Origin: Panonychus citri
Lineage: Eukaryota; Arthropoda; Arachnida; Trombidiformes; Tetranychidae
Length of the DNA stretch: 64,000 nucleotides
NCBI RefSeq assembly: GCF_014898815.1
Contig: NW_026515420.1
Coordinates: 48,025-112,024 of the forward strand
Direction of reading: 5' to 3'
Within the stretch, counting starts at the first letter, position 1; each line of letters begins with the position of its first letter. This document shows positions 1 to 10,635 of the stretch, piece after piece. The notes under the pieces are model-generated. The model saw only the letters and a list, made by a program, of their open reading frames with translations, was not told where the DNA came from and ran no database searches. The translations under genes and the position numbers were made by a program.

Positions 1-140
1 GCTTGTTAAAATTTCTATTTGAAGTTCCTGGTGCACCTCAAGTTGTCGACCACATTCTGGACCCTCAAAGGATAGTGGACACTGAGATCAAAAGTACTTG
101 TGATACCAAATCGGTTATGCCAGAATCGGGTCAATCCTAA
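1..140 (+). other. open reading frame running in from the left edge
   Basis: The frame starting at position 3 is open from the window edge for 45 codons and stops at TAA 138-140. The peptide (begins LLKFLFEVPGAPQVV, ends MPESGQS) looks protein-like rather than low-complexity, but I recognise no family. It could be the last codons of a gene or retroelement lying to the left, or chance. No start codon is visible in the window. Confidence 0.25.
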
Positions 141-211
141 TTGATCCTAATAAGCAGTAAGATTAGGAAGGCGACCAGTTTGAAAAGTAGAACCACCATT
201 TCGTTTAATAT

Positions 212-405
212 ATCGGTAAGATCTTAGTTATGATCGCACTAGTGTGGCTTAAGTTAGCGGCAAAGTTGAAATCTAAATTACTGAGCTAATTAACGTAACT
301 AATTAACTAATTTTTTGGCTTGTTTTGTTTTGTTAGATTAGGTTAGGTTAGGTGTCACTCGTAAACGGGTTAATTAATGAAGATCATAACTAAGATCTTA
401 CCGAT
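212..405. repeat. 194-bp foldback (inverted repeat) element
   Basis: A 24-bp arm at 212-235 is repeated exactly in reverse complement at 382-405 (core GGTAAGATCTTAGTTATGAT), with a loop of about 146 bp. The structure is MITE-like. No flanking target-site duplication is obvious. The loop contains three tandem TTAGG units at 338-352, the arthropod telomeric pentamer, probably by chance at this copy number. Confidence 0.6.
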
Positions 406-551
406 TATTTTAATAACAAGCGAAAACAAACTTTCTTTCGATAGTTTGAGAGACCCATGGATTTAGGATACTGAAATGAGAATCATTCTTTTAAATCAAA
501 TCATTTCGATATACTAGAGATGACAGTGAGTTGAAAAAGTCTTAAAGCGTG

Positions 552-992
552 TCAAAAACGCTCAAAAAGTTGTCCAAAATCTGAAAAATTATCCATCACA
601 TTAGCAAAACCATAACTATCACCGCCTGAGCCTCTTGCTTCTTTGTCTGTACCACCGCCTTTAACATCTCCTGCATTATTTCCGAAACCACCGCCACCAC
701 TTTTATCTTTGTCCTTACCACCACCATAAACAAAGCCAGAACCAAAACCACCATCAGTAAAACCACCAGAACCACCACTACCACTACCACTACCACGACC
801 CCCATCTTTGCCCTTTCCATAACCACCACCATAACCACCACCTTGACCACCGCCATAACCATAGCCACTATTATCACCATAATCTTCTCCATCCATTTTT
901 CTATCATAACCAAAAGTTTGGCTTGACAAAGAGGAGATAAGGACCATGATGAACAAGAAGCAATCGTAAGCCACAAAGGAGTAAGAACTCAT
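552..992 (-). CDS. secreted glycine-rich protein
   Basis: A 146-residue single-exon frame starting at ATG 992-990. Residues 1 to about 28 form a hydrophobic signal peptide (FLFIMVLISSLSS) ending before TFGYDRK. The mature part is almost entirely Gly with Tyr, Lys, Asp and Ser, in GGGYGGGYGK-like blocks, and ends in a short non-repetitive tail (NVMDNFSDFGQLFERF). Such proteins in arthropods are cuticular, salivary or antimicrobial secreted glycine-rich proteins, and the sequence does not decide which. An AT-rich TATA-like stretch lies at about 1040-1050 on the minus strand, upstream of the start. Another frame over the same GC-rich repeat is open but encodes only Val/Met repeats and is a shadow. 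No intron is needed. Confidence 0.75.
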   Translation of the reverse strand: MSSYSFVAYDCFLFIMVLISSLSSQTFGYDRKMDGEDYGDNSGYGYGGGQGGGYGGGYGKGKDGGRGSGSGSGGSGGFTDGGFGSGFVYGGGKDKDKSGGGGFGNNAGDVKGGGTDKEARGSGGDSYGFANVMDNFSDFGQLFERF

Positions 993-2337
993 TGTTTTTT
1001 GTATTCAAGCTTTTAAATTTTAGGTGTTGAAATCGGCACTTATTTAAATCGAAACGCAACTTTATGACAATCTTAAAGTCAAATGATTTCACATTTCATG
1101 TGATTTATATACAAGATCAAATAGCTTTTGTGGCTTCGATAAATTAAACTCAAATACAATTTTAATTTGTTAACTGCAAAAACAGGTATCATTTGATTAA
1201 TCCATGGAAACAAAATAGCATGGGCTACAATTGAATCTAGTAGTTGTACTGTTAGTTTCATCTCTTAGCATCTGATCAGACCTTTACTAAGACCTTTAAT
1301 CATTCATCAGAACTTAACTGTAAAGCATTACCATGAATTTGTGGACTTAGTTGCGTAAATATTAGTAACTATTTAACAAGTAAATATTAGTTAGAACAAA
1401 TTTGAAAGTGAGTAGTAAATACTCCATTTATTTAGTTTAGGACTCGTCTTCTTTTGGGTCTAATTCTCTTGAAATTTGAGAAAAATTCATGAAATTATGT
1501 AATTTTATTTTCGGTAATATGGCTCATATTATTATTATTGATCGTAGCTTTTTGTTATTATGCAATTAGTTCATTGTAATACGTGACTAAAAATTCAGAC
1601 CAATTTCTCGAATAATTAACGAAATAATTAAAAAATTAAATTAACATTGACTTGTATGGAAATTTAACTCTCGAGTGCGGACTTTTGTCCATAAAAATGT
1701 CATTTATCGACATTTTCTTTGAAATTTTTTTCTGAGGTAAGATAAATGATAGGTCATCATTGATCACTGAGTGATAACTTCACTGCTTTTCGTATCCTTC
1801 AACTATTAGTATTGTTGTTTTAAACTTAGATTTTAGGGAAATAACTTCACTTGGTGTAAGCAAATACAATGTTTAAATTTATCTAATCAATCGTTGTGAT
1901 TAAGCTAATTCTTGCCAAAGATGCTCAAATGATTTAAAAAAGGCACAAATTCAATTTTCACGGCTGTATACTTAAACCTAGTAAAGGTGAGGGTTAACTT
2001 ATAAAACTGTATAAACTGAGTTAACTTAGCTAGTTATTTTATTAACATTTGTGTACGTTTCTTAACATATTAATCTAACATCAAGTTGACTTTAAAGTGC
2101 GTGTACACATTACCTTGATTCAAAGGGGAAATCAACTCATTGACTCCGTCTTTTTTTTAATTTTTTGTGAGCTCGTTAACTTTTTTTTAATATAAATTAA
2201 TCCAATAGAGTTTTAATTTTTTTTGATACATTGATTGTCACAATGAATTACCAAGCTTCTGATCCCACTTTTGGTGAAATTGGTTTTCGTAAAATTTAAA
2301 ATAAAGTTAGTAAAACATGTGATAATTTCAAGAAACT
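993..2337. other. intergenic DNA without recognised gene
   Basis: AT-rich DNA with no convincing exon on either strand. It contains one copy of a dispersed repeat (1385-1742) and ends exactly where the ACSF2-containing duplication begins. Confidence 0.6.
1385..1742 (+). repeat. dispersed repeat, copy 1
   Basis: This stretch aligns by eye with 5305-5672 in the same orientation. Shared words include GGGTCTAATTCT, TTTTCGGTAA, CATTTATCGACATTTT and GAAATTTTTTTCT, with scattered substitutions and small indels, so the copies are old. No coding potential or terminal repeats are seen. Confidence 0.6.
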
Positions 2338-4000
2338 CAGAACTCAATTAACCTTCTGGACCAATATCAACTATGTTATTCGAAGAGACACTACATAGGA
2401 AAATAAGCGAATGACCAATCAACGAATATCCAAAGCATACGAAATCTTTTGACCTTAACATGTTCCACAAGTTGGCCATATCAAAAGTAAACAAATAATG
2501 TACCGACAGAAAAGACAACCAATTCAACCATTTAATTTTAATTCTCGGCAATCGTAGACTTTGTTTTGTTCATCTTTTCCTCTCTCCAATTGATTGTCTC
2601 AATTTTTACAGCGAAAAAGTCATGATGATTTTAAACCGTTTCTCGTCATCAAAACATTTAATTTCTTGAAATAATTTATGATTTACTTTCTTTTCAAGAT
2701 TTAATTCAATTCCATTGACCTCTAGTCATTCCAATTCATCAAAATCACCAAACCAACAAAGATTCAATTCATCAAAATCGTCGCAAGTCTACAAACTCAT
2801 TTCTACTCATTTGTTTATTTTCTCTCTTAACCTGAACTTTCATTCTTCACCCATACTCATATGCTTATGGTGTTTCTCCAGCTAATCTAGAATTTTATTC
2901 CATTGGTGATGCTCTACAATTAAGTTCTGATCAACGTGAGTAATTAAAGGTCTCGGTGAAGGTTTTGGCGATCAGCTGATTAGAGCCTAAGGTTTACTTT
3001 TCCTTTACCTTAATGATAAGATTAATTTACTTGATTTGTTTTCTCTTTTTAAAGGTAATTCCCAACCTGCGATAATCAGTGGCCATCAGAAAATAGTTAA
3101 ATCATTTGGTGATCTAAATAAAGAAGTTAATCAACTGGTTGATTCATTTGATTCTGTCCTTGGTTTGACTAAAGGTGATGTTGTCTCTTTGTGGTCATCA
3201 AATTGTTATGAATGGATATTAATTCAATTGGCTTGTGCTCGCTATGGATTAATTTTGTGTACCCTTAATCCAGTTTATAAATTACCCGAACTTGAATATG
3301 CTCTTGCCAAGTCGGGGGCCAAAGTTTTATTCGTACCTGGTCAGTCTTCCCAACAAACGGTGGTCAATGATTTCGTCAACATAGCGAGTAAATTGAATAG
3401 AAAAACTAATCCAACGTGTGAGAAATTGGTTCAAATTAATGGTGACAATTTAATTTCATTAGAATTTGACAAATTCTCACTAAAATAATTGTTATCATCG
3501 AGTGATGGATCAACTACAACTTCATCAAGAGTCAATAGTGATGATCCAGCGATCATCATGTTCACTTCGGTAATACAGATCAATCCGAATACAATTACCA
3601 ACTTTTCATTTCAATGTTTCTAATCACAGGGAACAACCGGTAAACCTAAAGGAGCCTTATTATCACATTGTAATCTAATCAACAATGCACAATTAACTGC
3701 TCGAAGACTTGGTCTTGATGAACCAGGAACTGTTGCCGCTATTCCAGTTCCTCTTTTCCACATCTTTGGCCTTGTCTATGGGATCACAATGATGGCCCGA
3801 ATGGGAATCACAATCACTCTTTCTGGTTATCGTTACAATGTTAAGAGTTTGGTTGAGACAATTAATGAAAATAACTGTTCCCATGCAATGATTGTTCCAG
3901 CGATGACGATTGATTTAATCAATTATCTAGAGAAAAACAACATCACTATGCCTTCACTTAAAAGTTTGAATTGATCTCAAATTGCCCTCGAACAATTAAA
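2338..4000 (+). repeat. segmental duplication, left copy (inverted partner at 30299-31957)
   Basis: The segment is nearly identical to the reverse complement of 30299-31957. The shared block starts at CAGAACTCAATT (2338) and ends at AACAATTAAA (4000), after which the two loci diverge abruptly. Differences are a net 4-bp indel between 2551 and 2935 and a few substitutions. High identity in non-coding parts as well as exons indicates a recent duplication or gene conversion. Confidence 0.9.
2851..3963 (+). pseudogene. ACSF2-like acyl-CoA synthetase fragment, left copy, nonsense-disrupted
   Basis: Three exons of a medium-chain acyl-CoA synthetase (ACSF2-like, AMP-binding superfamily) can be read: about 2851-2935 (SYAYGVSPANLEFYS), 3055-3569 and 3630-3963, all with GT-AG introns. 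The second intron splits the AMP-binding signature, giving TSGTTGKPKGA across the junction. The enzyme family activates fatty acids to acyl-CoA, normally in mitochondria. Here codon CAA of the inverted copy is TAA at 3487-3489, truncating the frame inside exon 2. The C-terminal half of the enzyme (exon 4 onward) is absent: homology ends at 4000, where transposase sequence begins. No upstream exon with a start codon or mitochondrial presequence is visible. I judge it a non-functional duplicate. Confidence 0.8.
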
Positions 4001-4002
4001 TA

Positions 4003-4500
4003 AATAAAAACTCGGTGGTACTTACGTCGACCAAATTTGGCCTCGTCTACCTGTACCACCTGTCCAGTACCACCGATTTTCCCCCGCCTTAATTCATCCT
4101 GAAGAAAGGTAAATGTCACGGTCTCTCGAAACAGCCTGAACCAATCAGCCACTGTTTGAGTAGACACACCGGCTTCAGCACGCGCCGAATCATAGTCCAC
4201 ATCCGTGCACCAGGTGTACATCAATCGAAGTGCGTCCTCAATATCAATTTTCAACCCTTCGAAGGCTGATTTGTAGGACGCACTCCGTGATTCTGGCCTG
4301 GATTCCGAATGCTTCCCATGCTTCGGGCAACGAAACGTGCCAACAGGACCACGATCGACCTCCCAGGTCATCGGGCACCGGTGCTGACCACAGGAGTATG
4401 CAGAACGCAGGAGACTTTGTTGTTGTGCCCATTCAATGGCCGTCTCCCTGCTTCTGCATACCTCCCTCTCCAGCCTAGCATGCCTCCACACACCATCCAT
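4003..4500 (-). pseudogene. Merlin/IS1016-like (ISXO2-like) DDE transposase fragment
   Basis: The minus-strand frame from ATG 4500-4498 reads MDGVWRHARL and continues for about 165 codons. It includes a Cys-containing segment (CGQHRCPMTW, GTFRCPKHG), a helical segment with VSTQTVADWFRLFRE, and the core VVQVDEAKFGRRKYHR. That last motif, with its first catalytic Asp in VDE, is typical of ISXO2-like transposases, which in eukaryotes belong to the Merlin superfamily. The frame is cut just after GRRKYHR, where it meets the ACSF2 duplication edge, so the remaining catalytic residues are missing. The block is clearly GC-richer than its surroundings. Upstream the frame merges into a GA-rich simple repeat. 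It is a dead 5' fragment of a transposon; terminal inverted repeats are not visible. Confidence 0.75.
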
Positions 4501-4670
4501 AATGATGATGATGGAAAAAGAAAAGAAAAAGAAAGATGGAGATGAAAAAGAAAGAGAAAGAGAAAATGAGAATGAGAATGAGAATGAGAGTAAGAAAGAG
4601 AGAGAGAATAAGAGCAAGAGCGAGAATGAGAGCGAGAAAAGAGATGTGAACGAGAGAAAGAACGAGAATC
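4501..4670. repeat. GA-rich simple sequence
   Basis: Purine-rich imperfect repeat (GAAAAAG, GAATGA and GAGAA units). Open frames on both strands here encode only Glu/Lys/Asn or Phe/Ser/Leu repeats. Confidence 0.7.
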
Positions 4671-4679
4671 AAATGAATA

Positions 4680-6840
4680 GAATTCAAAAATATTGTCAAC
4701 ATTATAGGTTCAATTTAGGCTCCCTCATACCGCTCCCTCAAATCTAAATGCTAACATGTGCTGCCTCTATCAATTATTTTTATCATTAGAATAGCCGTTC
4801 ACATCAATACTAACCTTTGATTAACAAATGACCTTGGAATGACCTTGACATTTAGGTATGACCTTGAACATGTTCCACATGTGATATAGTGCAATAGTCC
4901 ATACTAGTTCATGAGTTATATGCTAAAACCCGTTTAAACCTATTTTCAATCGGTCACAAGTATCAAACGGATATGTTGATTTGACTGAAATTTTGGTCAT
5001 AGATACTTGGTACTATGATGTACATACAGGCTGAAAATAGCTCAGCCAAAAGCAATAATAGTGTTATAACAAAACTTATTATTTTCCCATAGAGCTCTAT
5101 GTAAAAATCGACTTTTGTCGCGCTGTAGCTCTGCTCACAGAAGTTTCCTCAAAAATTCCATCAACATGTGCATTACTATGTGTGACAAGACTATTCACAA
5201 GAAATTTGGAGTCGATATTCCAGGGGTCTTGTTCTAGAATATAGCCAAAAATTGAAACTTTTTTCAATAAATTTAATTATGCCAAGATAACTGCTGAGCT
5301 TTAGCTCGCAGTTATTAATAATTACTACTCAGTCTATTAACTTAGTTTAGGAATCGTCTTCTGTTGGGTCTAATTCTATTAAGAGTTGAGATAAATTTAT
5401 GAAATTTTGTATATTTGTTTTCGGTAACATGGCCTATGCGAATCCCAAACATAAAATTCTCAGTACTAAAGGCCATTTAATACTTAAATTTCGAAGTTAA
5501 TTTGATCGAAAATGATATTCAATTAGTTTAGGAATTTGGCCTGAATCGACATAGTTCTGCATTAAATTGATCTGCACATTGATTTTATGGGAATTTAACT
5601 TTTGAGTTCGAACTTTTGTCCATGAAAAAGCCATTTATCGACATTTTTCTCTGAAATTTTTTTCTAAGGTCAAATAATAGTCAAAAAATAGGATACGTTC
5701 AGTTTTTAATTGTCTTAATTCTAGAAAATTTTTTTATCTAGTTTTGAACAAAAATAGAAGAAATTATGGAAATTGAATGTCTTGAATACGAGAAAATACT
5801 TTCGATTGATCGAAATTTCGTGATTTTTTCACAAACTCGATTAGTTGATTCCCGATTCTTTGATGTTGGGTTCAAATCGAGTTGAATTCAAATCAATCAA
5901 ATATTAATTTAATTAGGAAATTGTCTCTAAAAAGATATGCACAGTCCATTCTATATGTCATAAAAATTTCATAAGCTAGGTACCTCCCACTTCCATAAAA
6001 AATCAATTTCCGAGAAGTTTAAACTGCCCATAGACCTCTTAAGGATTTTATGTTTTTAAATGCTAATAACTCCGCCCACAGAAGTTTCCGCTAAAAAACC
6101 TCAACATGTATATAGACCTACATAAGGCCTACCTCTAGAAAAAATTTCAAGACAATCTGAGTAGGGGGCTGTAGTAAAGAATAGCCGTTTTATTCATACG
6201 TTTTTTACTGGATTAGAGAGAAATTGATTATTATTTCACAGAACCCGTTCGGTTTTTTGGCTCACTGTTGAGAAGATTATTGCCAGAGGAGAGTTGACTG
6301 TAGGTAAACAATGTGTTCAAGTTTCATCTAGTTTATTGTTGATTAGGAAACTTAATGAATTAATTTCTAACCAAGATTATTTTATAGTATTAGTGGTGTG
6401 AAAGAATTTGATTATAAATTGGGTTGACTTACGAGAAAGTTGTGACCATTGATTTATCGTTGTTCGGATTCAATTTTTTGACGAACTGATAAATTGGATG
6501 CTGGGTAATTATCACTTCATGGGTAATTTATTTGGTTAGAATTATAATATGTAGTTTGGCATGAGCTATATGTACAGAAAATTTCAGGTCTCTAAATTTG
6601 CGGACCTAATCCAAAGTCTTACCTTAACTTAAGAGAGAGAGACTGGTGGGAAAGAGAGAGTAAGAGAGAGTGACTAGAAATCGATAATGACCGGAAAACC
6701 AGTTTTTTGCAAACGGCGTGACAAATTATGCGGGCCATTTTTGTTCTGGCCTGCTACAACCCGATAGTTGCCGAATAATTAAACGGGCAACTTTTAGGGC
6801 CAATTAAATATTTTCGATTAAAGAGTTTTGTGTAAATGCA
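4680..6840. other. gene-free repeat-derived DNA
   Basis: No convincing exon. It carries copy 2 of a dispersed repeat (5305-5672) and two diverged copies of another stretch containing CACAGAAGTTTCC (near 5130 and 6080). There is also a short GAGA tract at about 6640-6680. It looks like old interspersed repeats. Confidence 0.5.
5305..5672 (+). repeat. dispersed repeat, copy 2
   Basis: Aligns with 1385-1742 in the same orientation, including GGGTCTAATTCTATT, TTTTCGGTAACATGGC and CCATTTATCGACATTTTTCT. Confidence 0.6.
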
Positions 6841-6844
6841 TTAA

Positions 6845-7640
6845 TCTAGTGAACGATTCTAGCTGATTGTTCATGGACTGAAATCAAATTGATTATAGTT
6901 GATCATATTTTGATCATGTTGCTAATCACAATTAAATGTCTAAAATATGATCAACCCGAAACTAATCGTTTCAAGTTGATCATATTGATAATAAAATTTT
7001 CAATCACAATTGAATCTAGTGAACGATTCGTGCTGATTGTTTTTGAACTGAAATCAAGTTGATTATAGTTGATCATATTTTGATCATATTTTGATCATAT
7101 TTTGATCATAAATGTCCAAAATATGATCAACCCGAAACTAATTGTTTCAGGTTGATCATATTTTGATTAAATTGATAATCACAATTAAAAGTCTAGAATA
7201 TGATCAACCCAAAGTTAATTGTTTCAGGTTGATCATATTTTGATTAAATTGATAATCACAATTAAAAGTCTAGAATATGATCAACCCAAAGTTAATTGTT
7301 TCAAGTTGATCATATTGATAATCAAATTCATAATCACAATTGAATCTAGTGAACGATTCTAGTTGATTGTTTATGAACTGAAATCCATTTGATTCAAGTT
7401 GATCATATTGCTAATCACAATTAAAAGTCTAGAATCTGATCAACCCAAAGTTACTTGTTTCAAGTTGATCATATTGATAATCAAATTGATAATCACAATT
7501 AAATCTAGTGAACGATTCTAGTTGATTGTTTATGAACTGAAATCAAATTGATTATAGTTGATCATATTTTGATCATATTTTGATCATATTGTCAATCATA
7601 ATCAAAAGTCCAAAATATGATAATGTTAATCAACAAGATG
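6845..7640 (+). repeat. about 165-bp satellite, roughly five units
   Basis: The phrase ATCTAGTGAACGATTC recurs at about 6845, 7013, 7344 and 7502, a spacing near 165 bp or twice that. Each unit carries palindromic halves built on ATGATCAAC...GTTGATCAT and runs of TTTTGATCATA. Single reverse-orientation units occur at 14957-15066 and a related piece at about 15600-15680, so the sequence also disperses. Confidence 0.8.
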
Positions 7641-7949
7641 ATAATTTTGATTAAATCAACAATAGAATACAAATTTACAATTGATTCAATTTGTGAGAAA
7701 CACTCAATCAATGTAACAATTTTAGACTTGATCATCAATCTATACTTCAAGAGGGTTTGATTGTTTGGGACAAAATTGTTAAGATTGTTAACCTTAATTG
7801 TGATCACCGTTCATCAGTAAATTGCTGTGGAATAATCAGAATAGAATTAATGATTAGAATGAATTTTTCCAAGTGAAGTTTTTTTAATTGATTGAGTGTT
7901 TCTCACAAATTGTAAATTTGTATTCTATTGTTGATTTAATCATAATTAT
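7639..7949. repeat. inverted repeat with about 60-70 bp arms
   Basis: 7639-7712 (including CAACAATAGAATACAAATTT and GTGAGAAACACTCAATCAAT) is repeated in reverse complement at 7887-7949, with about 175 bp between the arms. The right arm lacks a few bases. The structure is MITE or foldback-like, adjoining the satellite. Confidence 0.65.
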
Positions 7950-8399
7950 ACTCGAAAATCGATTAATTGATTTTGGAAGATGAAGGTAAGAATGATAAAA
8001 AGATGAGAAAATAATGTAATAATAATGAAGATGTTAATACAATAATAATAACATCGGAATAAATTGTTATGTTTATCGATAATCAATTTTAATGATAATC
8101 ATTGGAAACAATAATCGTTTAGAATCAACTAGAATTTTTTTCCAAGTTATTGTTGAAAATATTTAATGGTGACGATGGTCAATCAATCTTACCTTTAAAA
8201 GATGACCAACAAGAGGATCAACTGACCGGCCAATAAGATGATGTCAATGTTAACCTTTACCTCCATTGGCTCCAATCAATTTCAATTGGCGATTTCATCA
8301 TCTTCCTTATCATCATCTTTTATTTTTTAATCAAAGTTTACAATCTAGAGTAATTAAAGTTAATTGAGATAAAGGGTAAGGATTGGTTTGTCTTAATTG

Positions 8400-8588
8400 T
8401 TAGATAACCTTATCAAACCCTAAAAAAGGTCTACTATTAATTGTAAGACGAAACATGAACTCCTTGACCGGTGTGTTGACCAACACCAAATCTAAACCAG
8501 AAGTTAAACTTGATGAATAATTTAAGTTAATCAAATATTGATCTAAGTGACTATTTATACAATTTATCATTTCTAAATGATCATACAA
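8400..8588 (-). other. possible exon of an unrecognised gene, cut by the adjoining repeat
   Basis: The minus-strand frame gives 62 residues of ordinary composition (begins MYDHLEMINCINSHL, ends RPFLGFDKVI). I do not recognise the family. It has no donor or acceptor that I can place with confidence, and immediately upstream on its own strand lies the hairpin at 8590-8626. It may be the terminal exon of a gene disrupted by the accessory array, or chance. Confidence 0.3.
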
Positions 8589-8589
8589 A

Positions 8590-8626
8590 GCTACAGCTTC
8601 TTCGCATCTTTTTCTTAAGCTGTAGC
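8590..8626. repeat. hairpin at left edge of the accessory gene array
   Basis: GCTACAGCTT (8590-8599) pairs with AAGCTGTAGC (8617-8626), a 10-bp perfect stem with a 17-nt loop. The recurrent palindrome lies 12 bp further right. Confidence 0.7.
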
Positions 8627-8637
8627 AAAGCTGCCGG

Positions 8638-8656
8638 TGTCAGGCAGTGCCTGATA
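8638..8656. repeat. recurrent palindrome, copy 1
   Basis: TGTCAGGCAGTGCCTGATA, one of five near-perfect palindromes of the form TGTCAGGCA-N-TGCCTGACA in 8.6-13.4 kb. This copy bounds the A-B-C-D gene array on the left. Confidence 0.85.
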
Positions 8657-8814
8657 AAGAAGCTGTTGAAAAGCTGTCGCGAAATTCAATACTATCGATA
8701 CATCGGAGAATGACTCCATCTTTCCTGTTTGTTATTATTCACCATAAATTGTATTAATCAAGTTAATTTGTTTACTCTCATTACCAATTATTTTGTTACC
8801 TTTGTTTTTCTATC

Positions 8815-9438
8815 ATGAATCAACGAGTAATACCAAATTCTAGAGGTGTCAAAAGAAAAGTAAGTATCTATTTATATATCACTTTATATAATTATATGTT
8901 ACTCATGCAATCTTTTTCTGGTTTCTAGGCATTCACCCGAGTAGATGATGTACTTTATGATGTAACAGCTACAGCATTCATTGAGGAAACAGGAGAGTTT
9001 TTACTCAAAGCCACTTGGCTCGAAAGAGCGGAAAATGTTTACATCTCGGACATAACCAGCGTGCCCATTAAAAAAGCTCGACCATGTGGAATACAGTCGC
9101 TTGACGAAATTTATACTAAAACAAAAGAATTTAAACTAAAACTTGATGCTGGAGCCAAAATTTTCTCATGCCCCTATTGTCACGTAAAAGCAACTCCAAA
9201 TGAAAAAACTAACATGAAAAACCATATTAATGGCTTTAAGAAGCTGGATGACAATAGAATTGAGAAGGTTTTTAAACCATGTAAACAAAGGCGGAAAATG
9301 GAACCAACCGTTAGAGCTCTTCACATAATGGATCCACTTGATGTAACCGCCGAGGAAAAAAATTTGATTTTACCCCTTGTGAAGAATCGTATGAATGGTA
9401 GAGAGAGAATTAGAGAAAAGAAAGAAAATGAAATTTGA
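8815..9438 (+). CDS. type A zinc-finger-like protein (two exons)
   Basis: Exon 1 is 8815-8859 (ATG; MNQRVIPNSRGVKRK) and exon 2 is 8929-9438, joined by a phase-0 GT-AG intron, giving 184 residues. A beta-rich N-terminal part (VDDVLYDVTATAF...WLERAENVYI) is followed by a Cys/His motif, CPYCHVKATPNEKTNMKNHI (C-x2-C-x13-H), and a basic, helical C-terminus. The metal-binding motif suggests nucleic-acid or protein binding; the true function is unknown. A paralogue, A', sits on the minus strand at 12404-12003 with the same short phase-0 first exon. The gene heads an array of small Cys-rich genes and lies just right of a hairpin and palindrome. It appears intact. Confidence 0.7.
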
Positions 9439-9680
9439 TGAGCCGATAATAATTATAAAACCCACTTGAGGTCTCTGCAGCTTTGTGACAGCTCAAATAT
9501 AAAGAAGCTTTTTTCTACATTAAACATTTTCTTTTTAACTTGCTTTGTTTGTAATTTTTCCAACAATCAAATCAATTGTTTTTAACAAGATTTTATACTT
9601 CCAATAATAAGTTCAACAATTAGATGACAAATTACTAATTCTAATTGTAAAATCCTTTTCTGACCATTTTTATTCTACAA

Positions 9681-10168
9681 AATGGCAAGTCCTTTAAAAA
9701 AGGAGCTTTGATCGGGTATTTCCGAACTCAAGGTGGACCAACATTAACCGGACGAACAGTTCAGAGGACAGCAGTTGTTTCCTCTGCGAAAATCAGGCTA
9801 CATGACAGAACCGAACTGCTCAATTTAAATCGAATTATAGTCGAAGGAGATCCTTGGACTCAAACAGAGGATGGATCGGATTGGTGGCCCCATTAATTGA
9901 TAGCTTCAGGTAAGTTATTATTATTTTCTTCGTCTCCATAAGTAATTAATTTCATGATCTTTTTACAGGAAGTAAAAGACACTGTGAAAAAGCTTTAAAA
10001 TCAATCCCTTCAGCAGTTAAAGAAAAAATGTTTGAACGAAAAAATTTAATTGAAAAAGAAATGAATGAAACTTTCAACATGAATGATGAAATAATTCCAA
10101 CCTATTTTGAAAGATCACCTTCGATGTCATCCATTGGTTCAGCTTCTGGTGGATCTTCACAAGAATAG
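9681..10168 (+). pseudogene. type B protein, two exons, one in-frame stop
   Basis: Exon 1 runs to 9909 and exon 2 is 9969-10168 (stop TAG). The phase-1 junction reads LIASG-SKRHCEKAL. The same intron position and phase are seen in B' (FLATG-NSREGL, 15948/16028) and B'' (FFLASG, 13470). The region before the junction (IVEGDPWTQTEDGSDWW) aligns loosely with the GD...LA(S/T)G part of B' and B''. TAA at 9894-9896 interrupts the frame ten bases before the conserved LIASG, so this copy is probably broken unless a further intron or an alternative acceptor removes it. The start is uncertain: the ATG at 9682 is out of frame with the rest. The exon 2 product is helical with a Ser-rich tail. Function unknown. 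Confidence 0.5.
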
Positions 10169-10240
10169 TGGAAACATAACTTGACCCTGGTCGACTTTAG
10201 TACGATAGATATTCTGATTTATTATGGTTCGAAATATCTG

Positions 10241-10635
10241 ATGAAACACCAAATAGTGCAATCTTTAAGACCATCGAGTGCAGATATTTGGTAAGTTCAA
10301 ATTACTTTGTTATTTGACTAGTATCTCATTTTTCATTCGTACCTTCTTTCTTCTCCTTTTTTCCTTTCAGGTCCAAGATCTACGTACTGTTAAACTTCCA
10401 TTTATATTCCGTTGATGGTGTCGATTCCCCTTGTGTGTACCAAGTGATGACACCCGATGGAAAAATTTGGAGCTACGATGACATGAAAGCCAAATGTGAA
10501 TCTGAATTTGCAATTATCACGGTTTCTGCGAAAGCTAAAACGGGTAACTGTGTGTCACCCAGTTGCAAGGAATGTAAAATGGAAATGGATGGAAAAAAGA
10601 TACCGGTGACATATCGACTGTCACCCGACACATAA
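10241..10635 (+). CDS. type C Cys-rich protein, upstream member of a TAATG-overlapping pair
   Basis: Exon 1 is 10241-10290 (ATG; MKHQIVQSLRPSSADIW) and exon 2 is 10371-10635, joined at phase 2 across a GT-AG intron with a strong polypyrimidine tract. The product is 104 residues. A segment YQVMTPDGKIWSYDD is followed by C-x4-C-x2-C (CVSPSCKECK), then exactly 18 codons to TAA. The stop shares its last A with the ATG of type D (TAATG). The C'' copy at 28619 has the same organisation, while the minus-strand C' copy has both parts in one frame. Coupled reinitiation, frameshifting or decay are all possible. Function unknown; a zinc-binding module is likely. Confidence 0.6.

Noticed and set aside
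338..352. interstitial telomere sequence
   Set aside because: Only three TTAGG units; not enough to claim a telomeric origin.
2348..2551. 67-codon minus-strand frame identical at 31744-31947 (plus)
   Set aside because: Identity is explained by the recent segmental duplication. There is no ATG at the start, no known domain and no splice context.
4436..4747. 103-codon plus-strand frame over the GA-rich tract
   Set aside because: Translation of a simple purine repeat opposite the transposase remnant.
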